Assembly (NCBI GenBank): GCA_900556395.1
Contig: USOQ01000050.1
Coordinates: 1 to 19,577, forward strand
Length of the DNA: 19,577 bases
Direction of reading: 5' to 3'
Source: Candidatus Segatella caccae
GTDB lineage: Bacteria; Bacteroidota; Bacteroidia; Bacteroidales; Bacteroidaceae
How positions within the stretch are numbered: position 1 is the first letter of the stretch; the number at the start of each line of letters is the position of its first letter. The notes beneath the pieces were generated by a model that had not been told where the DNA came from, ran no database searches, and saw only the letters and a list, made by a program, of their open reading frames with translations. The position numbers were made by a program, and so were the translations under genes. Below are positions 1 through 7,473 of the stretch, in pieces.

Positions 1-14
1 ATCATCTTTTTGTT

Positions 15-22
15 TACCTTTG
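15..22 (+). promoter_or_regulatory. possible primary-sigma -7 element (TAnnTTTG)
   Basis: The octamer TACCTTTG fits the Bacteroidetes primary-sigma -7 consensus TAnnTTTG and lies about 70 bp ahead of the sigma-factor start. The matching -33 TTTG would fall at or beyond the window edge, so it cannot be checked. A second, imperfect copy (TACCTTTA) is at 64-71. The ECF motif described at 666-697 was not found here, which fits the sigma gene being made from a housekeeping promoter. One short element only, so low confidence. Confidence 0.3.
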
Positions 23-93
23 CGCACAAGTAGTTCAGTATGTGAATCTATTGTGAGATAAATTACCTTTATTTACGACAGTCAATAGACTTC

Positions 94-663
94 ATGGTTA
101 AAGATGATATTACGATGCAAACAGAAAAAGAAGAATCGTACAAATCGATATTTAGGAAGTATTACCCCCCCATGTATTATTACGCTAAACGTATTGTGGG
201 CGAGGATGCTGCAGACGATGTTGTTCAAGAGGGTTTTCTTGAATTGTGGAATCGTATGGATGTTTTAGATACTCATGGCCCACAAATCGAGTCTTATCTT
301 TATAAGACAATTTATTCGAGGGCGTTGAATTACTTGAAACGTTACAAAAAAATCAGTACGGCTACTATTGAGGATGTCAATGAAATGCGTATGACGTGTT
401 TCTTCTCTTCCGTTGGTGATGGTGAACGTGACATGGAGGTGGCTGAACTGAACTTAAAAATCAATCAGGCTATTGGTGATCTACCAGATAAGTGTAGAGA
501 GATATTCGTTTTGAGTTATCTTAAAGACATGAAGAATAGTGAGATCGCCCTGATGATGAACGTCTCCGTGCGCACGGTAGAGGCTCATATTTATAAAGCA
601 TTGAAGACTCTTCGTTCTCGTTTGGGGACTGTTTTTTTTATTTTTCTTGTTTTTTTTAGATAA
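94..663 (+). CDS. ECF RNA polymerase sigma-70 factor (Bacteroidetes PUL type)
   Basis: This 189-residue protein is an extracytoplasmic-function sigma factor that would direct RNA polymerase to the promoters of this locus. Region 2 covers about residues 16-85 (with DDVVQEGFLELWNR), and region 4 covers about 121-176, with a helix-turn-helix near 148-170 (NSEIALMMNVSVRTVEAHIY). There is no region 3, as expected for the family. The C-terminus ends in a hydrophobic stretch (VFFIFLVFFR), a tail I recall as common in Bacteroidetes PUL sigma factors; it is encoded by two 8-T tracts. The first ATG at 94 is used; an in-frame ATG at 115 is an alternative. It is followed by a FecR anti-sigma gene 92 bp downstream and by an STN-containing SusC, the standard trans-envelope signalling set. 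It is presumably held inactive at the inner membrane by FecR until glycan is bound. Confidence 0.95.
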   Translation: MVKDDITMQTEKEESYKSIFRKYYPPMYYYAKRIVGEDAADDVVQEGFLELWNRMDVLDTHGPQIESYLYKTIYSRALNYLKRYKKISTATIEDVNEMRMTCFFSSVGDGERDMEVAELNLKINQAIGDLPDKCREIFVLSYLKDMKNSEIALMMNVSVRTVEAHIYKALKTLRSRLGTVFFIFLVFFR

Positions 664-665
664 TT

Positions 666-697
666 GAGTAAGTGTTTTCTCTACAATAATTGTTATG
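666..697 (+). promoter_or_regulatory. candidate ECF-sigma promoter in front of the anti-sigma gene
   Basis: GAGTAAGT (666-673), an 18-nt spacer, then GTTATG (692-697). The same pair with the same 18-nt spacing occurs at 2001-2032 and 15263-15294. It starts three bases after the sigma-factor stop codon and lies 59 bp ahead of the anti-sigma ATG. I read the two boxes as the -35 and -10 elements of the promoter used by the locus's own sigma factor; this is inference from conservation and position. Confidence 0.6.
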
Positions 698-755
698 GTA
701 TTTATAGAAACATAATAAATAGGTATATAGAATCATCAATTTTAAGAAAGAGATT

Positions 756-1772
756 ATGCACAATATAGATATAAACTACGAAGAGTTGAAGGCTAAGTTC
801 TTGGCTGGAGAGTGCACCGAGGAGGAACTCCAGCAGGTAAGAGATTGGTTGAAAAACTCTCCTGAAGATAGACAAGAACTCTTCCGATTGGAAAAGATGA
901 GCGATGCGCTCAAGGCACAGTTCATGCCCAAATCGCAGATAAGACAAGCGGAAGAAAGACTGATGGCTCACATCCAGAAGCAGGAGGCTGAGCAGGAGGC
1001 AGAACAGGAGGCAGAGCATCATGCTCATGTCGTGAGACTATGGCGTCGCGCAGCTGCTGTTGCAGTGGTGTGCGTGTTGGGTGGTTTGGCTTGGTTCTAT
1101 TCGCAGCACAACAGCTTGCGTCATGTACAGATGCAGCTGGTGACGACAGGTGCCGACAACGATACCACGCTCGTCTTGCCCGACGGAACCAAGGTTTGGC
1201 TCAACAAGTTGTCTGCCCTCAAATATCCTAAAGAGTTTGATTCCGACAATCGTGTAGTAGAAATCGAAGGTGAAGGTTATTTCGAAGTAACCAAGAATCC
1301 TCATCAGCCCTTCATCGTCGAGAGCGAAGTGATGAGCGTAAAGGTGCTTGGTACGGTGTTCAACTTTCGTATAGACAAGCAACAGCAGCGAGCCACGGTG
1401 AGCCTTCTTGAAGGCAAGGTGAAGGTGGTAGGCAACCACGATGAGGGAACCATCGAGCTGAAGCCTGGTCAGAAAGCCTGTGTCGATGCTCGTTTGGGTA
1501 ACTTGACTGTTTCGGAGAACGATGTTTACCAAGATGCGATGTGGCATGAGCGTAAAACCGCTTTCAGCAATGCCAATGTCAGTGAAATCGCCAAGTTGTT
1601 GGAGAAGATTTACCACATACAGGTAGTAGTAGACCCAGCCATTGATCAGGCCAACACCTATTCGGGTGTTATCAAGGAGAAGGAAACCATCGACTCAGTA
1701 TTGGATTTGCTCCAAAACACACTGCCGATACACTATAAGGTGAAAGGTAATAGGGTTTACCTCATCAAGTAG
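756..1772 (+). CDS. FecR-family anti-sigma factor, inner membrane
   Basis: This 338-residue protein would bind the ECF sigma factor in the cytoplasm and sense SusC in the periplasm. Residues 1-96 form a cytoplasmic helical region with the N-terminal anti-sigma segment, followed by one membrane segment at about 98-115 (AAAVAVVCVLGGLAWFY). The FecR domain covers about 124-225 with the typical LPDGTKVWLN (141-150) and EGEGYFEV (171-178). The C-terminal 70 residues match the DUF4974 type, an STN-like fold seen in Bacteroidetes anti-sigma factors. Just before the membrane segment is a threefold Gln-Glu-Ala-Glu repeat (76-87), encoded by a 12-bp tandem repeat. It has its own candidate ECF promoter, which would give negative feedback on sigma activity. 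Family assignment is secure; the exact partner follows from gene order. Confidence 0.95.
   Translation: MHNIDINYEELKAKFLAGECTEEELQQVRDWLKNSPEDRQELFRLEKMSDALKAQFMPKSQIRQAEERLMAHIQKQEAEQEAEQEAEHHAHVVRLWRRAAAVAVVCVLGGLAWFYSQHNSLRHVQMQLVTTGADNDTTLVLPDGTKVWLNKLSALKYPKEFDSDNRVVEIEGEGYFEVTKNPHQPFIVESEVMSVKVLGTVFNFRIDKQQQRATVSLLEGKVKVVGNHDEGTIELKPGQKACVDARLGNLTVSENDVYQDAMWHERKTAFSNANVSEIAKLLEKIYHIQVVVDPAIDQANTYSGVIKEKETIDSVLDLLQNTLPIHYKVKGNRVYLIK
981..1016 (+). repeat. 12-bp tandem repeat, three units, inside the anti-sigma gene
   Basis: Three in-frame units of CAGGAGGCNGAR encode QEAE three times (residues 76-87), in the linker between the cytoplasmic anti-sigma region and the membrane helix. Unit number could vary between strains without breaking the frame. 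Confidence 0.85.
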
Positions 1773-1794
1773 ACTACACCTTATTATATATATA

Positions 1795-1942
1795 CAGAAC
1801 TTTCGCATATCAAGGAGTTAAGGAGTTAAAGGAGTTAAGGAGTTAAGACGTATGTCTTGCAGCTTTAAAACTACTCCAAAAAGACTATTGTCTTAACTCC
1901 TCAGCGACCGCAGGGAGCGATAACTCCTTTAACTTCTTTAAC
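1795..1942 (-). repeat. intergenic repeat element, copy A
   Basis: This roughly 150-bp non-coding element begins with four tandem GGAGTTAA-like octamers and ends with their reverse complement (TTAACTCC-type), so it can fold on itself. Read on the - strand it matches copy B at 11980-12114 closely: the ends share GAACTTTCGCATATCA, and a core of about 45 bp (1884-1928) has one mismatch. Shorter matches occur at 14692-14930 and 15155-15210. No open reading frame or transposase is present, so it looks like a MITE- or REP-like dispersed repeat rather than an IS. Confidence 0.8.
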
Positions 1943-1972
1943 ATCCGTACATGGAAGTTTCAGAATATAAAG

Positions 1973-2020
1973 AACACTTATTCAAAAAAAGTTATTTTTT
2001 GAGTAAGTGTTTTTTTGTTT
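1973..2020 (+). terminator. AT-rich hairpin with T-tract, overlapping the susC promoter
   Basis: AACACTTATTCAAAAAA (1973-1989) and TTTTTTGAGTAAGTGTT (1995-2011) form a 17-bp inverted repeat with a single mismatch (G-U or A-C in RNA) and a 5-nt loop, followed by a T-rich run to 2020. It could end transcripts coming from the anti-sigma gene. The stem is poor in G+C, so termination may be weak. Its right arm contains the complete GAGTAAGT box of the susC promoter. Confidence 0.45.
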
Positions 2021-2032
2021 TTCGATGTTATA
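2001..2032 (+). promoter_or_regulatory. candidate ECF-sigma promoter of susC
   Basis: GAGTAAGT (2001-2008), 18 nt, GTTATA (2027-2032), the same boxes and spacing as at 666-697 and 15263-15294. The sequence right after the first box is T-rich in all three. It lies 62 bp ahead of the susC ATG, a plausible leader length. It would drive the susC-susD-GH92-GH92 unit and possibly the genes beyond. Confidence 0.65.
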
Positions 2033-2094
2033 TAAGTGAAATTTATTAACAACAATACAGGTAGTTAACGACCTAACGACTAAAAACAAAGATT

Positions 2095-5000
2095 ATGACA
2101 CATTGGTATCATTTACAAAAAACAAAAACCGCAGCAGTAGCCTTTGCGCTGATGTTGCTTGCTGGTTCTTGGACAGCTGCCAAAGCTCAGGTTACGTTGA
2201 ATGTTCCTCAGACCACATTGGGAACAGTCATCAAGCAAATCCAGAAACAGTCTAAGTATCAGTTCACCTATGACGACAACTTGGCTAAGATGCAGGTTAA
2301 TGCTGTTCAGGTCAAGAATGGTAAGGTGGAAGACGTGTTAGACAAGCTTTTGCACAACAAGAATGTCACTTATGTTATCAAGGATGGCATTATCTATCTG
2401 AAGAAGACAGAAACACCAACCTCCCCTAAGAATCACCAGCCTCGCCAGAAGCGTACATACAAAGGTACACTTCTCGACGAGAACAAAGAACCACTTATCG
2501 GTGCGGCAATCTTGGTGAAAGGCACCACTCAGCGTGCAGTGACCGATATGGATGGTAACTTTACCATCGAGACCGACGAACCTTCTCCAGTGTTGCAGTT
2601 CACCTACTTAGGTTACAAGACCATGGACGTCGCAGCCAAGGAAGGTCATGCTGTAAATGCTCAGATGCTTCCCGACTCTCATTCGCTCAACGAGGTGGTT
2701 GTTACAGCTCTCGGTATCAAGCGCGAGAAGAAGATGTTGGGCTACTCTGTACAGGACGTTAAGTCTGACGCTCTTAATACCACTGGCGACCCTTCTGTTA
2801 CAGGCGCTCTGGATGGTAAGGTCGCTGGTTTGCAGATGAATACCGCAAGCACAGGTCTTGGCGGTTCTACCAAGATTACCATTCGTGGTAACTCTTCACT
2901 CACCGACAACAACCAGCCTCTCTGGGTGGTAGACGGTGTGCCTTTCACTGACAACCAGAGCTCTGATGCTTCTGCTTATGGTGGTTACGACCGTGGTGGT
3001 ACGTCACTCGACCTCAACCCAGAGGACATCGAGTCTATCTCTGTGCTCAAGGGTGCCAACGCCGCAGCCCTCTATGGCTCACGTGCTGGTAATGGTGTTA
3101 TCTATGTTACTACCAAGAAGGGTAGCCACAAGCAGGGATTCGGCATCACTTACAATGCCAACTTCACTTGGAGCACAGTAGCCGAGACCATTCCTATGCA
3201 GAAGCTGTATGGTCAGGGCTCAAGGGGCGCTACCGTTTATAAGGAAGGTGAGGATGGCAGCAAGACCTTGTCAAGCGAGTTGGCTTTCGGTGCTCCTCTT
3301 GATGGTAGATTGGAGCCTTCTTTCTTGGGTGAGAACATCGCTTACAGATATTATGGTGATAAGTTGAAGGATTATTTCAACACAGGTTTCTCACAGTTCC
3401 ACACTGTAGCCCTCGGTAACTCTAACGAGAAGGGACACTTCCGCCTCTCTTTGGGTTACAACGACAATAAGGGTCTTTTCAAAGACGAGACACTCGATAA
3501 GTTGATTGTCGACCTCAATGCTGGTAGAACCATCAACAAGTACCTTTCTACCGATAGCAAGATTTCTCTTTCTCGCATGAAGGCGGAGAACCGTCCTATG
3601 TCAGGTTTGAATGGTGAGGTGGCTCAGTTGCTTTTGATTCCTGGCAACGTTCGCTTGCAGGATCTTCAGACCTATACCACCGACGACCAATTGCACCGCA
3701 ACTGGTTTGGTCCTGATATGCAGTATGCCAACCCATACTATGTGCGTCATCGTTTCCAGAACAGTGATGAGCGTTGGCGTGCCTTCGGTTACTATGGTGC
3801 CAATGTGAACATCACCGATTGGTTGAAGTTCAACGCTAAGTATGCTTTCGATTACTATCGCACTCGCATTCAGGCCACTGACCTGAGTTTAGGTAACTCT
3901 GCTGTCAGCACACCTGGTAAGCACTGGAGCGAGATTGTTACCGATGACAATATGAGCCGTTCGGAGGAAAACAACTTCGAGCACAACATCTCTTTCCTCT
4001 TCTTGGGTGACAACCAGATTACTAAGGACTTGCGCTTGGGTTACAACCTCGGTGCCAACATCATGTATCAGAAATATGAGGTGCTGGGTGCATCTACCAA
4101 GAACATGCTCGAGAAGGACAACTGGATCTTCAATACAGGTTATCAGTTGACAAGTGCCAGCGAGAATGGACACGAGCGCTCTATGTACTCTGTTTTCGGT
4201 TCTCTGCAGTTGGCTTTCCGTGAGTATCTTTCTTTAGACCTCACAGCACGTAACGACTGGTCGTCTACTTTGCCAAAGGACAATCGCTCGTTCTTCTACC
4301 CAAGTGCCAGCTTGAGCTACATCTTCAGCGACTTCATGCGCTCTATCGAGCATCCGCTGCCTGCATGGGTGACATTTGCCAAGACTCGTCTGTCTTTCGC
4401 ACAGGTGGGTAAGGATCCTAACCCATACAACCTCTATAACACACGTCGCTATACTTTCGAGAATGGTATTCGTGTACCTATTCCTCAGACTGTTAAGATG
4501 AACAACAACCTGAAGCCAGAGATCAAGTCTTCATTCGAGTGGGGTCTTGAAATGAAGTTCCTTGAGAACCGTTTGGGCTTTGACTTCACCTATTATTATA
4601 CGAAGACCAAGAACCAGGCTATGCTCGTTGATGCTTCTGCACCATGGTCACAGCAGTGGGTGAATGCAGGTAAGATTACCAACAAGGGTGTCGAGCTGAT
4701 GCTTTATGGTACACCTGTCAAGACCAAGGATTTCAACTTTGACTTGACCATGAACTTCTCTAAGAACATCTCTCGTGTAGACGAGTTGGCTAATGGTGTA
4801 GATCATATCTACTTCAATGGCGATAGCAACATGCCTGTCAAGGTAGGTGCACGTGCAGGTGGCAAGTTGGGCGACATCTATGCCAACAACCTTCTCAAGC
4901 GCGATGCCAACGGCCAGATGATTATCGGTGAGGACGGTCTTCCTATGCCTGTTACCAGTGCCGATGCAGGTGGTAACTTGGAGCAGTATATCCTCGATCA

Positions 5001-5577
5001 TCCTATCGGCAACATCGAGCCTAAGCTTCTCATGTCAGTTACTCCAAGCCTTAACTATAAGGGTGTTAGCCTGACAGCTATGTTTGATATGCGATTTGGT
5101 GGCGAAGTAGTCAGCGTGTCAGAAGGTATGGCTACATCCGTAGGTACTTCAGAGCGCACTGCTTATCGTGGTGAGTACAAAGAACTCAATGGTGTTAAAG
5201 ACTATTATATGGTAGCACCTGGTGTGACAGCTGATGGTCAGCCTAATACCAAGGAGGTTAGTGCACAGGCTTACTACTCTCACATCGGTTTGTATAAGGC
5301 ACAGAAGGGTTTTGCTGAGATGTTCGTACACAGCGCATCTTACATCAAGTTGAAGGAACTCGCTTTGGGTTACAGCTTGCCAAAGAGCTTGTTGAGAAAG
5401 ACTCCTCTCACCAATGTGAAGTTGTCATTCGTGGCTCGCAACTTGTGCTTCTTGCTCAAGCATACACCAGGCAACCCTGACGGAGGTTACGACACCTCTA
5501 TGTTCTCTCAGGCCCTCGACTTCGCTGCCGTGCCTTATACTCGTACATTCGGCTTCTCAGTCAATGTAGCTTTCTAA
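2095..5577 (+). CDS. SusC-like TonB-dependent transporter with STN signalling domain
   Basis: This 1160-residue outer-membrane protein imports glycans in partnership with SusD. It has a signal peptide (cleavage likely after AKA, residue 31), an STN domain at about 32-104, a carboxypeptidase-D-like regulatory domain at about 122-195, the Bacteroidetes NEVVVTALGIKRE segment at 199-211, a TonB plug at about 215-345, and a 22-strand barrel ending in phenylalanine (FGFSVNVAF). The STN domain is the part expected to contact the FecR anti-sigma factor and is present only in transporters that also signal. Its length is larger than that of SusC proteins without STN, as expected. It is followed after 34 bp by susD. 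The substrate is not readable from the sequence; the neighbouring mannosidases and GH85 point to N-glycans or other mannose-rich glycans. Confidence 0.97.
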   Translation: MTHWYHLQKTKTAAVAFALMLLAGSWTAAKAQVTLNVPQTTLGTVIKQIQKQSKYQFTYDDNLAKMQVNAVQVKNGKVEDVLDKLLHNKNVTYVIKDGIIYLKKTETPTSPKNHQPRQKRTYKGTLLDENKEPLIGAAILVKGTTQRAVTDMDGNFTIETDEPSPVLQFTYLGYKTMDVAAKEGHAVNAQMLPDSHSLNEVVVTALGIKREKKMLGYSVQDVKSDALNTTGDPSVTGALDGKVAGLQMNTASTGLGGSTKITIRGNSSLTDNNQPLWVVDGVPFTDNQSSDASAYGGYDRGGTSLDLNPEDIESISVLKGANAAALYGSRAGNGVIYVTTKKGSHKQGFGITYNANFTWSTVAETIPMQKLYGQGSRGATVYKEGEDGSKTLSSELAFGAPLDGRLEPSFLGENIAYRYYGDKLKDYFNTGFSQFHTVALGNSNEKGHFRLSLGYNDNKGLFKDETLDKLIVDLNAGRTINKYLSTDSKISLSRMKAENRPMSGLNGEVAQLLLIPGNVRLQDLQTYTTDDQLHRNWFGPDMQYANPYYVRHRFQNSDERWRAFGYYGANVNITDWLKFNAKYAFDYYRTRIQATDLSLGNSAVSTPGKHWSEIVTDDNMSRSEENNFEHNISFLFLGDNQITKDLRLGYNLGANIMYQKYEVLGASTKNMLEKDNWIFNTGYQLTSASENGHERSMYSVFGSLQLAFREYLSLDLTARNDWSSTLPKDNRSFFYPSASLSYIFSDFMRSIEHPLPAWVTFAKTRLSFAQVGKDPNPYNLYNTRRYTFENGIRVPIPQTVKMNNNLKPEIKSSFEWGLEMKFLENRLGFDFTYYYTKTKNQAMLVDASAPWSQQWVNAGKITNKGVELMLYGTPVKTKDFNFDLTMNFSKNISRVDELANGVDHIYFNGDSNMPVKVGARAGGKLGDIYANNLLKRDANGQMIIGEDGLPMPVTSADAGGNLEQYILDHPIGNIEPKLLMSVTPSLNYKGVSLTAMFDMRFGGEVVSVSEGMATSVGTSERTAYRGEYKELNGVKDYYMVAPGVTADGQPNTKEVSAQAYYSHIGLYKAQKGFAEMFVHSASYIKLKELALGYSLPKSLLRKTPLTNVKLSFVARNLCFLLKHTPGNPDGGYDTSMFSQALDFAAVPYTRTFGFSVNVAF

Positions 5578-5611
5578 ATCCTATTACATTTACATCAAAC
5601 AGATTGACACA

Positions 5612-7453
5612 ATGAAAAAGACAATTATATTCAAGGCTATGTTTATGTCAATGGCATTAGCAAGTTTGGCTTCTTGCTACGACATGGACGATATGAGCAA
5701 GAATCCATACGAATTGCCTGATAACACCACTGGCGGCGGTGAAGAGCAGCCTGGTGAGGATGACAAGACCAAGTATGCCGACATCAACATCGACTACAAG
5801 GTGAGCAAGGCTGATACCTTGGCGCTGAAGAGCGAGTTGAGCTCTGCCAACACCGTTTTCCGCAACTTCCTCTATGAAGGATTCTACAACGACTATCAGA
5901 TCACTACCAACCTGAGTCATGATATCTATGCGGGCTTCGTGGCTAACAACCAGCCTAAGCATGCAGGTCAATCTCCTGACTATTATTATCAGGATGGATG
6001 GAGCGGTAGACGTTGGGCTCATTTCTACAACGACCGCAGCAGCGAGTATCGTACCTTGTTGCGTGCCTATAAGTTCAACGAAAACACCAAGAAGTACAAG
6101 AACTTGTTCTATGCCACACGTATCTACTATGCTTTCTTGGCGCTTGCCAACACTGATACTTATGGCGATATGCCTTTCAAGGAGTATGTGCAGGCCAAGA
6201 TTCCTGAGACCAACAATGTGGCTTACAACACCCAGGCTGAGGTTTACGATGCGATGTTCCGTATGTTGGAGCAGGCTGTAGACAGCATCAAGCCAAGTGA
6301 TGCTACTCAGATAGGTTATCCCACCGACGATATCTGCTATCATGGCGACTGGAACAAGTGGCTCCGCTTTGCCAATTCTCTGCGCCTTCGCATGGCTTTG
6401 CGTATCTCCAACGTAGACCCTGCTCGTGCTAAGCAGGAAGCACAAAATGCGCTTAACAACAAGTATGGTCTGATGCAGAGCAACGACGACAATATGCAGA
6501 TCGTTCCTAAGTATGCTCCTGTAGAGCAGGGCGGTACTAACGATGGTGGTAACGAGCATCCTTTAGTGATGTGTAGTGTTTGCTACAATGGTGAGAGTGT
6601 GATGTCTAAAGACTTGGAGAACTTCTATCGCAACGCCAGTGAGGGTGGTACAGAATATAAGATCAAGACCGGTCGCAATAGCTTTATCACCAAGAAGATC
6701 GACCCACGTTGCTTGGTAAGCTGGTATCGAAGTAAGATGACAGCGAGCACGCTGGAGGCTGGCGAGGATAGCCAGAGAGAAGACTTCGTAGGTTGTGAGC
6801 GTGGTGCTCAGGCTCCTGTTATTGATATGGGTACTTTAAACTTCTCACTCACTCGTACAGCGCCAAAGAGCATGGGCAAGCCTTTGGATGGTAACTACTT
6901 CTTCAGTCGTGAGCGTGCTTACCTCTTGTTAGGCTATGCTGAGTCTGAGTTCTTGAAGGCTGAGGCTGCCTTGCGTGGCTGGGCTGGTATGGAACTTACT
7001 GGTACTGCCGAGGAGTACTACAAGTCCGGTATCAAGGCTTCTATGGATTACTATGGTATTGCCAACGACAAGGCACAGGCTTATATCGATGGTTTGAAGA
7101 CCCTTACTACCGATAAGGTATTCGAGGGTGGCGACAAGGAGAAGCAACTCGAAGCTATCATCACTCAGAAGTGGATGGCTATCTTCCCTAATGGTAATGA
7201 GGGATGGGCTGAGTTCCGTCGCACCGACTACCCAGCTTTGGCTAACCAGTTGACCAACAATAGTGGTGGTGACGTTCCTATGGGTAAGAATATCAAGCGT
7301 ATTCTCTATCCTCTAAGCGAGAATAGCAACAATTACTTCACTTCTCATCCTGAGCTTCTGCAGGTCAACACACAGGGCAATCGCCTCTGGTGGGACGTAG
7401 CTGATACCAATGATGATAGTGGTAATCGTGTGCAGCCTAACAATTTCAGATAA
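5612..7453 (+). CDS. SusD/RagB-family surface glycan-binding lipoprotein
   Basis: This 613-residue protein would form the lid over the SusC barrel and bind glycan at the cell surface. It begins with a lipoprotein signal (MKKTIIFKAMF..., lipobox LASC with Cys22), followed by an acidic stretch (YDMDDM) of the kind linked to surface export of Bacteroidetes lipoproteins. The helical core carries the conserved NKWLRFANSLRLRMALR at residues 248-264, typical of the SusD-like_2 branch rather than of the starch SusD itself. The C-terminal part contains KWMAIFPNGNEGWAEFRRTDYP, also typical of this branch. It lies 34 bp after susC and 20 bp before the first GH92 gene, so the genes are very likely co-transcribed. 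Confidence 0.95.
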   Translation: MKKTIIFKAMFMSMALASLASCYDMDDMSKNPYELPDNTTGGGEEQPGEDDKTKYADINIDYKVSKADTLALKSELSSANTVFRNFLYEGFYNDYQITTNLSHDIYAGFVANNQPKHAGQSPDYYYQDGWSGRRWAHFYNDRSSEYRTLLRAYKFNENTKKYKNLFYATRIYYAFLALANTDTYGDMPFKEYVQAKIPETNNVAYNTQAEVYDAMFRMLEQAVDSIKPSDATQIGYPTDDICYHGDWNKWLRFANSLRLRMALRISNVDPARAKQEAQNALNNKYGLMQSNDDNMQIVPKYAPVEQGGTNDGGNEHPLVMCSVCYNGESVMSKDLENFYRNASEGGTEYKIKTGRNSFITKKIDPRCLVSWYRSKMTASTLEAGEDSQREDFVGCERGAQAPVIDMGTLNFSLTRTAPKSMGKPLDGNYFFSRERAYLLLGYAESEFLKAEAALRGWAGMELTGTAEEYYKSGIKASMDYYGIANDKAQAYIDGLKTLTTDKVFEGGDKEKQLEAIITQKWMAIFPNGNEGWAEFRRTDYPALANQLTNNSGGDVPMGKNIKRILYPLSENSNNYFTSHPELLQVNTQGNRLWWDVADTNDDSGNRVQPNNFR

Positions 7454-7473
7454 TAAAGAGTAACTTATTGTCT

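Larger units (their letters stand above)
1773..2094. other. anti-sigma/susC intergenic region
   Basis: No gene is seen in these 322 bp. They hold repeat copy A (about 1795-1942), a 17-bp inverted repeat that may act as a terminator (1973-2011), the candidate ECF promoter of susC (2001-2032) and an untranslated leader of roughly 55-60 nt. The leader contains an imperfect GTTAAC-centred palindrome at 2060-2073. Confidence 0.7.

Noticed and set aside
28..58. ECF-type promoter ahead of the sigma gene
   Set aside because: Only AAGTAGTT resembles the first box; GAG is absent and no GTTAT lies at the 18-nt spacing.
632..657. Two 8-T tracts at the end of the sigma gene as a phase-variable switch or terminator
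   Set aside because: They encode a hydrophobic tail of a kind common in these sigma factors, no hairpin precedes them, and a slip would alter only the last few residues.
5657..6559. 300-codon open frame on the - strand inside susD
   Set aside because: It is a mirror of the susD coding frame caused by codon bias; no start context, domain or promoter supports it. The same applies to the long antisense frames in the GH92 genes (7834-8658, 8683-9492) and in the GH85 gene (16929-17723).
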